From the NCBI GenBank assembly GCA_024280945.1, contig JAMXLO010000143.1, positions 1 to 64,000 on the forward strand: 64,000 nt of DNA, in the 5' to 3' direction. Below the pieces are notes generated by a model that was given only the letters and a program-made list of their open reading frames with translations, searched no databases and had not been told where the DNA came from. Shown here in pieces: positions 53,035 to 60,392 of this stretch (its first letter is position 1; each line of letters begins with the position of its first letter). This DNA is from Acetobacteraceae bacterium. Lineage in GTDB: Bacteria > Pseudomonadota > Alphaproteobacteria > Acetobacterales > Acetobacteraceae. The translations under genes and the position numbers were made by a program.

Positions 53035-53892
53035 TCAGCGCGCCGCGGCGAGGATGCGCTGTGCCAGCTTCCAGTGCGGACGGTCGATCATTTTGCCGTC
53101 GAGCGCGAACACGCCGGAGTCCGGGTTGGCGGTGAAGGCGGCATTCACCCGCTCTGCCCAGCGGACCTGTTCGGGCGGCGGCGTGAATGTCGCGTTGACG
53201 ATATCGATCTGTGCCGGATGGATCAGGATCTTGCCGGCAAATCCATCGGCCGCGGCCGCCTCGGCCTCCCGCCGCAGCCCAACCGGGTCGCTGTGGTCCG
53301 GATAAGGCGTGTCGATGGCCGGCACGCCAAGCGCCCCCGCGGCGATCAGCACCTGCGCGCGAGCCAGCACGACGGGCGCCGGATAAGACCCATCCGGATG
53401 ACGCGGCGAAATACCAAGATCGGCCGATAGATCTTCGGCACCGAAACAAATACCCACCAAGCGCGAGGCAACCGCTGCGTATTGACCCAGCATGAACACC
53501 GAGCCGGCGGTTTCCGTCACGATGGCAAAGACGCCGATGCTGCCGATCGGCGCACCGGCGGCGGCCTCGAGCGCCTCGAGATGGTGGTTCAGTGCGAGCA
53601 GATCGTCAGGACCACTGCACTTCGGCAGCGCGATCGCCCGCGGCCGGGCGGGGACGACCGCGGCGAGATCTTGCAGATACCAAGGCGTGCCACTCGGGTT
53701 TACGCGGACGATCAGATCACGCTCAGGATGCGCACGCACCACCTCGGGCACCATGGCCCTGGCGGTCGGCTTTGCAGGTGCCGCGACGGAGTCCTCCAGA
53801 TCCAGAATGATCGCATCGGCAGCCGAAGCGATGGCCTTGGTCATTTTGCGTTCTGAGTCGCCAGGGGCGAACAACGGGCTGCGCAACCGCAT
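53035..53892 (-). CDS. HpcH/HpaI-type CoA-ester lyase (CitE-like)
   Basis: A 285-residue (beta/alpha)8 lyase related to CitE and malyl-CoA lyase. ATG 53892 begins MRLRSPLFAPGDSERKM, the family start; key residues are Asp/Glu in IILDLEDSVA, Arg in LIVRVNPSGTPW, FGAEDLSADLG, and GKILIHPAQIDIVN. Substrates in the family are citramalyl-CoA, malyl-CoA or beta-methylmalyl-CoA. It is divergent from a branched-chain-type ABC operon (103 bases between starts), so the two may be regulated together. Confidence 0.85.
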   Translation of the reverse strand: MRLRSPLFAPGDSERKMTKAIASAADAIILDLEDSVAAPAKPTARAMVPEVVRAHPERDLIVRVNPSGTPWYLQDLAAVVPARPRAIALPKCSGPDDLLALNHHLEALEAAAGAPIGSIGVFAIVTETAGSVFMLGQYAAVASRLVGICFGAEDLSADLGISPRHPDGSYPAPVVLARAQVLIAAGALGVPAIDTPYPDHSDPVGLRREAEAAAADGFAGKILIHPAQIDIVNATFTPPPEQVRWAERVNAAFTANPDSGVFALDGKMIDRPHWKLAQRILAAAR

Positions 53893-53994
53893 GCGACTGT
53901 CCTCGTTTCGTGAGACTGGCAATCTTGCGCCCCCGTCGGCGATATGCAATCAGCCCCGCCACAGGGAGCATTGGCTGGAAGGGAACGCCCAGGG

Positions 53995-54747
53995 GTGAGT
54001 GACTCCATCCTGGAGACTGTCGATCTGACGCGCGAGTTTGGCGGCTTCGTCGCGGTGGATGGCGTGGCTCTGACCGTTCGGGCTGGCACCATTCACGCCC
54101 TGATCGGCCCCAATGGCGCCGGCAAGACCACCTGCTTCAACCTGCTGACGGCATTCCTGCCGCCGACCCGCGGCACGATCCGCTTCAAGGGCCGAAACAT
54201 CACCGGCATGCGCCCCGCGCACGTGGCGCGGCTCGGGCTGGTGCGCAGCTTCCAGATCTCGGCGGTATTTCCGCATCTGACGGCACTCGAGAACGTGCGC
54301 CTGGCACTGCAGCGCGCGCGCGGCGCCAGTTTCGATTTCTGGCGCTCCGAGAAAGTGCTGCAGGTCTACGAGGACAGGGCGCGCGAACTGTTGTTCGATG
54401 TCGGACTGACCGGGGAAGCGGATACCGTGGTGACGCAACTGCCGTACGGGCAGAAGCGCGCACTGGAGATCGCCACGACACTCGCACTCGATCCCGAGGT
54501 CATGCTGCTGGACGAACCGACCGCCGGCATGGGGCACGGCGATGTGGAACGGATCGTGGAACTCATCCGACGCGTCCGCGGGGGCCGCACTATCCTGATG
54601 GTCGAGCACAACCTCTCGGTTGTGGAAGGCCTCTGCGATATCATTACCGTGCTGACACGCGGCCGCGTGCTCGCGGAAGGCGATTACGCCTCGGTGTCGC
54701 GCAACCCGGACGTGATCGCTGCCTATCTGGGAACGCCGCATGCTTAA
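53995..54747 (+). CDS. livG: Branched-chain-type ABC transporter ATP-binding protein LivG
   Basis: A 250-residue ATPase from GTG 53995, with Walker A GPNGAGKTT, an ABC signature region LPYGQKRALEIA, Walker B VMLLDEPTAGMGH and the LivG-type HNLSVVEGLCDIITVLTRG. ATG 53944 is an in-frame alternative, but the conserved N-terminus matches GTG 53995 and AAGGGA lies upstream. It is the first gene of a five-gene import system; livF overlaps it by 8 bases. Confidence 0.9.
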   Translation: MSDSILETVDLTREFGGFVAVDGVALTVRAGTIHALIGPNGAGKTTCFNLLTAFLPPTRGTIRFKGRNITGMRPAHVARLGLVRSFQISAVFPHLTALENVRLALQRARGASFDFWRSEKVLQVYEDRARELLFDVGLTGEADTVVTQLPYGQKRALEIATTLALDPEVMLLDEPTAGMGHGDVERIVELIRRVRGGRTILMVEHNLSVVEGLCDIITVLTRGRVLAEGDYASVSRNPDVIAAYLGTPHA

Positions 54748-55435
54748 GGTGACTGGCCTCAACGCCTGGTATGGTGAGAGCCATATCCTGCATGGCGTCG
54801 ACTTCGAGGTGCGCGAGGGCGAGGTGGTGACGCTGCTTGGCCGCAACGGCGCCGGCAAGACCACGACGCTGAAGTCGATCATGGGGCTGGTGCCGCGGCG
54901 CGAGGGCAGCATCGACTTCCGCGGTCGCGAAATGATCAGGCTGATGCCGAACCACGTGGCGCGCTCCGGCATTGCCTTCTGCCCGGAGGAACGCGGCATC
55001 TTCGGGTCACTGAGCGTCACCGAGAACTTGGTTCTGCCGCCGGTCGTGGCACCTGGCGGGCTGGACACCGACACGATCTACACGCTGTTTCCCAACCTGA
55101 AAGAACGCGCCCGCACCGCACACGGCACGCGGCTGTCAGGTGGTGAACAGCAGATGCTGGCGATCGCGCGCATCCTGCGCACGGGCGCCAAGCTGTTGCT
55201 GCTGGACGAGCCGACAGAGGGATTGGCTCCTGTGATCGTGCAGCAGATCGGCCGCACCGTGCGCGAGATCAAGCAGCGGGGCTTCACCGTGCTGCTGGTC
55301 GAGCAGAATTTCCGCTTCGCCCAGACGGTGGCCGACCGGCACTACGTCATGGAGCACGGCCAGGTCATCGACATGATCCCGAACCATCAGCTCGAAGCGA
55401 GCATGGACAAGCTGCACGAGTATCTCGGGGTATGA
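54740..55435 (+). CDS. livF: Branched-chain-type ABC transporter ATP-binding protein LivF
   Basis: A 231-residue ATPase with Walker A GRNGAGKTT, signature LSGGEQQML, Walker B LLLLDEPTEGLAP and the LivF C-terminus (DRHYVMEHGQVIDM). ATG 54740 overlaps the livG stop. Partner of LivG at the cytoplasmic face of LivH/LivM. Confidence 0.95.
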   Translation: MLKVTGLNAWYGESHILHGVDFEVREGEVVTLLGRNGAGKTTTLKSIMGLVPRREGSIDFRGREMIRLMPNHVARSGIAFCPEERGIFGSLSVTENLVLPPVVAPGGLDTDTIYTLFPNLKERARTAHGTRLSGGEQQMLAIARILRTGAKLLLLDEPTEGLAPVIVQQIGRTVREIKQRGFTVLLVEQNFRFAQTVADRHYVMEHGQVIDMIPNHQLEASMDKLHEYLGV

Positions 55436-55565
55436 CGTGCGTCATCCAACATGTCCGCTCAAGCGGACACCAATGGCCGGATCTTCGTTGGCGCGAAGGT
55501 CACGGCCGGTTTCGAGGGGCCAGGAAATTGTTGCGTACAACTGATCCTCGGAAGGACCATCAGCT

Positions 55566-56798
55566 ATGAGTATTTCCCGACGCACTCTTCTTGGCACCGC
55601 GAGCGCCGCGGCTGCGCTGCCGCTGGTGCGTGCTCGCGCGCAGGGCACACCGACCATCAAGATCGGCGTGCTGAACGATATGTCCGGCCCTTACATGAAT
55701 ACCGGCGGTCCAACATCGATCGTCTGCTGCAAACAGGCACTCGAGGATTTCGGTGTCTCGGGCAAGGGGCTGAACATCGAGGTGATAAACGCCGATCACC
55801 AGAACAAGCCGGACCTTGCGGTATCCATTGCGCGACAGTGGTTCGATCGCGACGGCGTCGACATGCTGCTCGACGTGCCGACATCATCGGTTGCGTTGGC
55901 CGTGCAGTCGGTGGTGCGCGAGAAGAACAAGGTCTACCTCAATTCCGGCGCTGCCTCATCGGATCTGACCGGCAAGGCCTGCTCGCCAAACTTCATCCAC
56001 TGGACCTACGACACCTACATGCTGGCGAAATCCACCGGTGGCGCGATGGTCAAGGCCGGCGGCGATTCCTGGTACTTCCTCACCGCCGACTACGCATTCG
56101 GCAAACAGTTGCAGGCCGACACGACGTCCTTTGTCCAGGCCGCGGGTGGCAAGGTCGCCGGATCGTCGGCGTATCCCTTTCCAGGCACCACCGACTTCTC
56201 GTCCTTCCTGGTGCAGGCACAGGCGAGCCGCGCCAAGGTGCTTGGGCTGTGCAACGCCGGCGCCGATACCGTGAACTCGATCAAGCAGGCGCGCGAATTC
56301 GGGATCAACCAGACGATGAAGGTCGCTGCCTTGCTGATGTTCGTCACTGACGTGCATGCACTGGGTCTCGACGTATCCCAGGGACTGAACCTGACGGAAA
56401 GCTTCTACTGGGACCTCAACGATCGGACGCGCGCCTTTACCAATCGGGTGAAGCCGAAGACCGCAAATAACTGGCCGAACATGGTGCATGCCGGCTGCTA
56501 CTCGGCCACGCTGCATTACCTGAAGACAGTGGCCGACATGGGCCCGGCCGAGGCCAAAAAGAGCGGTGTCGATACGGTTGCCCGTATGAAGCGGATCCCG
56601 GTCGAGGACGACTGCTTCGGCAAGACCACGATCCGCGAGGACGGTCGTAATCTGACACCGGCCTTTCTGTTCGAGGTGAAGAAGCCATCGGAAAGCAAGG
56701 GGCCGTGGGACTACTTCAAGCAGGTGGCGATGACGCCGGGTGATCAGGCGTATCGTCCGCTGAGCGAAGGCCACTGCGAGTTCATCGGCAAGGCGTGA
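55566..56798 (+). CDS. Branched-chain-type ABC transporter substrate-binding protein
   Basis: A 410-residue periplasmic protein with a twin-arginine type signal (MSISRRTLLGTASAAAALPLVRARAQ) and the Leu/Ile/Val-binding type fold (IKIGVLNDMSGPYMNTGG, GLNIEVINADHQNKPDLAVSIARQW, DYAFGKQLQADTTSFV). Ribosome site GGAAGGA before ATG 55566. Ligands in this family range from amino acids to amides, urea and aromatic acids; nothing fixes it here. Tat export, as for the two solute-binding proteins at 22-24 kb, suggests folding before export. Confidence 0.9.
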   Translation: MSISRRTLLGTASAAAALPLVRARAQGTPTIKIGVLNDMSGPYMNTGGPTSIVCCKQALEDFGVSGKGLNIEVINADHQNKPDLAVSIARQWFDRDGVDMLLDVPTSSVALAVQSVVREKNKVYLNSGAASSDLTGKACSPNFIHWTYDTYMLAKSTGGAMVKAGGDSWYFLTADYAFGKQLQADTTSFVQAAGGKVAGSSAYPFPGTTDFSSFLVQAQASRAKVLGLCNAGADTVNSIKQAREFGINQTMKVAALLMFVTDVHALGLDVSQGLNLTESFYWDLNDRTRAFTNRVKPKTANNWPNMVHAGCYSATLHYLKTVADMGPAEAKKSGVDTVARMKRIPVEDDCFGKTTIREDGRNLTPAFLFEVKKPSESKGPWDYFKQVAMTPGDQAYRPLSEGHCEFIGKA

Positions 56799-56810
56799 CG
56801 ATGGACAAGA

Positions 56811-56852
56811 CACTCCCCCTCCCCTTGCGGGAGGGGGGCGGGGGGAGGGAGC
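56811..56852. repeat. GC-rich extragenic palindrome, variant B
   Basis: CCCCCTCCCCTTGCGGGAGG is identical to 20 bases of the repeat at 49824. The whole run pairs as a CTCCCCCTCCC/GGGAGGG type stem around CTTGC. It lies between the substrate-binding protein and livH. Confidence 0.65.
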
Positions 56853-56865
56853 TGCTACAACCGCC

Positions 56866-57753
56866 ATGATCATGATCTTCGGCATCCCCGGACCGCTGCT
56901 GTTCGGCCAGCTGCTCCTCGGCCTGATCAACGGTGCGTTCTACGCCATGCTGTCGATGGGCCTCGCGATCATCTTCGGCATGCTGAACATCATCAACTTC
57001 GCACACGGCGCGTTGTTCATGATGGGCGCCTTCGCCTCCTGGATGCTGCTGCAGTATGCCGGGATCGGCTACTTCCCGTCGCTTATCCTTGCACCGCTCA
57101 TCATCGGCGTGTTCGGCGTGATTCTCGAGCGCACGATCATCAGCCGCCTGTACCATCTGGATCACTTGTATGGCTTGCTGCTGACCTTCGGCCTTGCGCT
57201 GGTGATCCAGGGCCTGTTTCGCAATTATTATGGCAGCTCTGGCCTGCCATATCGCATTCCCGACGTTCTGCAAGGCGCGACCGACGTCGGCTTCATGTTC
57301 CTGCCGAACTATCGCGCATGGGTGGTGGTGGCCGCCGTGGTGGTCTGCGTCGCCACCTGGGCAATCATCGAGAAGACGCCACTTGGCGCCACGCTGCGGG
57401 CGGCAACCGAGAATGCCCCGCTCGTACAGGCATTCGGCGTCAATGTGCCGCGGGTGATAACCCTGACCTATGGGGGTGGTGTGGCGCTCGCGGCGTTCGC
57501 CGGCGTCCTCGCAGCACCGATCTATTCAGTGAACCCCAATATGGGGGACAACTTCATCAATACCGTGTTCGCTGTCGTGGTGATCGGCGGCATGGGCTCG
57601 ATCATGGGCTCCATCGTTACCGGCTTTGCGCTCGGTGTGATCGAAGGACTCACGAAAGTGTTCTATCCCCAGGCCTCGGCCACCGTGGTTTTTCTCGTCA
57701 TGGTGATCGTGCTGCTGACGTTGCCGCATGGGCTGTTCGGAAGGCGCGCCTGA
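56866..57753 (+). CDS. livH: Branched-chain-type ABC permease LivH
   Basis: A 295-residue permease with about eight helices, GLINGAFYAMLSMGLAIIFGMLNIINFAHGALFM near the start, and the LivH-type EAA loop (AATENAPLVQAFGVNVPRV). ATG 56866 follows a palindromic repeat. livM starts on the last base of its stop codon (TGATG). Confidence 0.93.
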   Translation: MIMIFGIPGPLLFGQLLLGLINGAFYAMLSMGLAIIFGMLNIINFAHGALFMMGAFASWMLLQYAGIGYFPSLILAPLIIGVFGVILERTIISRLYHLDHLYGLLLTFGLALVIQGLFRNYYGSSGLPYRIPDVLQGATDVGFMFLPNYRAWVVVAAVVVCVATWAIIEKTPLGATLRAATENAPLVQAFGVNVPRVITLTYGGGVALAAFAGVLAAPIYSVNPNMGDNFINTVFAVVVIGGMGSIMGSIVTGFALGVIEGLTKVFYPQASATVVFLVMVIVLLTLPHGLFGRRA

Positions 57754-58685
57754 TGTTTGGTTTCTCCAAGGCCCAGCAATTCGCTTTCCTGACCATGCTG
57801 GCACTGATCGTCATATGTCCGTTCGTACTGTATCCCGTGTTCCTGATGCGGGTGCTGTGCATGGCGATTTTTGCCTGCGCCTTCAACCTGATGATCGGCT
57901 ATGTGGGTCTGCTGTCGTTCGGGCATGCCGCCTTCTTCGGCATGGGCAGCTATATCGCCGCCTGGACGATGAAGTTCTGGCACGTCGATGCCGCCGTCGC
58001 GATCGTCCTGGGCGGCGCAACCGGTGCAGTGCTGGGACTGTGCCTGGGCTACCTGGCGATCCGACGCTCCGGCATCTACTTCGCCATGATCACGCTGGCA
58101 CTGGCGCAGATGGTGTATTTCTTCTGCGTCGAGGCACCGTTCACCGGCGGTGAGGACGGCATCCAGCAGGTGCCGCGTGGACAGCTGTTCGGCATCGTAC
58201 CGCTGAACAACGACATGGCCATGTATTGGTTGGTCGCCGCGGTGTTCCTGGGCAGCTTCCTGCTGATCCACCGGATCATTCATTCACCGTTCGGCCAGGT
58301 ACTGAAGGCAATCCGCGAGAACGAACCACGGGCAACGTCACTCGGCTATCGCACCGATGACTACAAGCTGATCGCGTTCGTGTTGTCCACGACGCTGGCG
58401 GGCGTCGCCGGCGGTACCAAGGCACTGGTGTTTGGCATCGCCACGCTGACCGATGTGCACTATTCGACGTCAGGCGAAGTCGTGCTGACAACGCTGTTGG
58501 GCGGGCTCGGCACCGTGTTCGGTCCGGTGATGGGTGCCGTGCTCGTTACCACCATGGAAAATTACCTGGCGCAGTTCGGCCAATGGGTAACGGTGACGCA
58601 GGGCGCGATCTTTGTGATCTGCGTGCTCGCCTTCCGTCGCGGTGTGATCGGCGAACTCGGCGGCGCGTTGCGGCTGGCGCTATAG
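57753..58685 (+). CDS. livM: Branched-chain-type ABC permease LivM
   Basis: A 310-residue permease with ten hydrophobic segments, NLMIGYVGLLSFGHAAFFGMGSY near the start and the LivM-type loop (RENEPRATSLGYRTDDYKLIAFVLS). ATG 57753 overlaps the livH stop by one base. With LivH it forms the membrane pore. A dispersed palindromic repeat follows the stop. Confidence 0.93.
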   Translation: MFGFSKAQQFAFLTMLALIVICPFVLYPVFLMRVLCMAIFACAFNLMIGYVGLLSFGHAAFFGMGSYIAAWTMKFWHVDAAVAIVLGGATGAVLGLCLGYLAIRRSGIYFAMITLALAQMVYFFCVEAPFTGGEDGIQQVPRGQLFGIVPLNNDMAMYWLVAAVFLGSFLLIHRIIHSPFGQVLKAIRENEPRATSLGYRTDDYKLIAFVLSTTLAGVAGGTKALVFGIATLTDVHYSTSGEVVLTTLLGGLGTVFGPVMGAVLVTTMENYLAQFGQWVTVTQGAIFVICVLAFRRGVIGELGGALRLAL

Positions 58686-58709
58686 AGGCTGTCCGCGCCG
58701 ACGCCGTCC

Positions 58710-58807
58710 GTCATTCCCGCGCAAGCGGGAATCCAGCCGCTGCAAGAGGGCCGCACCATGGGGCTGGATCCCCGCTTCCGCGGGGATGACGCTTGCGCGG
58801 GGATGAC
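58710..58807. repeat. GTCATTCCCG-type palindrome plus partial second copy
   Basis: GTCATTCCCGC at the left and GCGGGGATGAC at the right bracket inner arms GGGAATCCAGC and GGCTGGATCCCC, the same plan as 46611-46695. An extra GCGCGGGGATGACGC half follows (58795-58808). It lies between livM and a convergent gene and may act as a two-way transcription stop. Confidence 0.7.
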
Positions 58808-58847
58808 GCTTCCACGGAACGACCTCGCGGTTCCCTCGAAGGCGGTA

Positions 58848-59387
58848 CTAGCCGCCTGGCAGCGCCGCCGCGATCACGCGCCGCCCGTCCCAGATCCCGA
58901 GGCAGACGCGTTCGCCGCGATAGCGCAGCAACAGATAGGGATCGAGCACTACCTGCTCCTGCAACAGCTCGCCGAGGATCAACTCTGACCCATCCGCCTC
59001 GCGCCGCAGATCACGTGCGAGGCGCGCAATGCCGAGTGGAACACCCAGTTCGACCAGCATCTCGGAGGCGACCAGACGTTCCTCCCAGCGGGCGCCGGCG
59101 CTCACCCGGAACACGCCGAACACGATGAGCAGCGTCATGACACTGAGCCAGAACAGGCTCAGCCATGATGAGCCGCCGCCACTCAATGCCATGCACACAA
59201 CGGACCCGATCAGCCCCACCGGCAGCCAGGCCTGGTGCTGATACCAGAAGCTGGGTGCGAACCGTTCGAGCTGTGCCTGCCTGTGCGCTGCCAGGGCCTC
59301 GAGAGGAACCGGCCTGATATCCCGGTCGGCAAGGATGTCGACGAGCCGTCTTGGCCGTGCCGGCGCCAGCAGTGCATCGAACGGCAT
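58848..59387 (-). CDS. Membrane protein of unknown function
   Basis: A 179-residue protein: a soluble N-terminal 50 residues (MPFDALLAPARPRRLVDILADRDIRP), two close helices (about 54-70 and 75-92), and a C-terminal alpha/beta domain (WEERLVASEMLVELGVPLGIARLARDL, LDPYLLLRYRGERVCLGIWDGRRVIAA). GGAGG nine bases upstream of ATG 59387 supports the start; it directly abuts the CTAG edge of a palindromic element. Unknown family. The TAG stop also lies in a CTAG, one without an element. Confidence 0.65.
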   Translation of the reverse strand: MPFDALLAPARPRRLVDILADRDIRPVPLEALAAHRQAQLERFAPSFWYQHQAWLPVGLIGSVVCMALSGGGSSWLSLFWLSVMTLLIVFGVFRVSAGARWEERLVASEMLVELGVPLGIARLARDLRREADGSELILGELLQEQVVLDPYLLLRYRGERVCLGIWDGRRVIAAALPGG

Positions 59388-59399
59388 GGTCCGATCCTC

Positions 59400-59471
59400 C
59401 TAGTGTCCTGCCCCCGAAGTCCGTCGCAGCTGGCGACGAACGTAGGGGATCAGCAGGCCACTGAAAACTAG
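59400..59471. repeat. Palindromic element, sub-type 2-like, CTAG-bounded
   Basis: A 72-bp element from CTAGTGTCCTG to AAAACTAG. Reading inwards from the left, GAAGTCCGTCGCA is the same string as in the sub-type 2 elements at 25 and 51 kb; its right half is more decayed (GGCGACGAACG). The right CTAG (59468-59471) contains the TAG stop of the aldolase-family gene; the left CTAG abuts the ribosome site of the neighbour. Confidence 0.7.
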
Positions 59472-60229
59472 CACCGGTAGTTGGCACCCGCGCGATCGAT
59501 GGTGCGCACAAGCCCGCGCCACTCCGCCAGACCGTATTCTGGCATATTCCGCCGCTTCTGCATCCGCTCCGCCGATTTGCCGATGACGAAGTCGCTGATC
59601 TGCACCGGTTGAGATCCCAGCCCGCGGGCGATCAGCTCCAGCTCACAGGCCCGCTCCAGGTTGTACATCCGGAACAGCGTCCCATGGATCGTCGGTCCCA
59701 GCGTCAGCAGGCCGTGGTTGAGCAGCACGACATGGCCGCCTTTTTGGCAGGTGCGGCCGAGCGCCTCACACTCCTCTTGCGAGGCCGGAACGCCATAATC
59801 GTGATAAGCCACATCGTCGAAGACCTGCAGCGCATCCTGGCTGATCGGCCGCAGTCCGTTGGCCAGCATCGAGACACCGGCGCCGGCACGGGTGTGCGTG
59901 TGCATCACACACATTGCGTCGGGACAAGCCTTGTAGACACCGCTGTGGATGGTGAAGCCGGCGTTGTTGAACCTGCCGCCTTCGCTGTAGACCTTGCCGT
60001 CCACGTCCATCTTGACCAGGCTCGACGCCGTGATCTCATCGAACATCTCGCCATAATTGTTGATCAGGAACTTGTCCGGGTCATCCGGAAGTCGCGCTGA
60101 CATGTGCGTGTTGATCAGATCGGTCCAGCCCAGGTGATTCACGACATGATACAGTGCTGCCAGTTCGCAGCGGGTCTGCCACTCGGCGTCCGTCATGCTG
60201 GTCTTGGGCAGCTGCAGCGCGGCCGACAT
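59468..60229 (-). CDS. Class II aldolase/adducin family protein
   Basis: A 253-residue protein with the zinc ligands of class II aldolases: His-x-His in VMHTHTRAG and a third His in LLNHGLLTLG, plus TDLINTHMSAR near the N-terminus and a C-terminal helical tail (AERMQKRRNMPEYG). The family includes fuculose-phosphate aldolase and ribulose-5-phosphate 4-epimerase, and many unspecific members. The stop lies in a CTAG element edge. It is not obviously linked to bamA, which begins 163 bases away on the other strand. Confidence 0.85.
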   Translation of the reverse strand: MSAALQLPKTSMTDAEWQTRCELAALYHVVNHLGWTDLINTHMSARLPDDPDKFLINNYGEMFDEITASSLVKMDVDGKVYSEGGRFNNAGFTIHSGVYKACPDAMCVMHTHTRAGAGVSMLANGLRPISQDALQVFDDVAYHDYGVPASQEECEALGRTCQKGGHVVLLNHGLLTLGPTIHGTLFRMYNLERACELELIARGLGSQPVQISDFVIGKSAERMQKRRNMPEYGLAEWRGLVRTIDRAGANYRC

Positions 60230-60392
60230 TCAACCTCTCCTCCGTCCGTCGTGCCTTATCCTGTGAGACTTGTAGCGGGTGCGCAACCCGGGCGGCTGGC
60301 AATCGATTGACGCGGACGGTATTCTGCGGACCCCGATTCGTGGTTTGGTTTGTTTCGGCGCGGTATGGCGCTTTGTCTAGGAGGGAAGCTGC

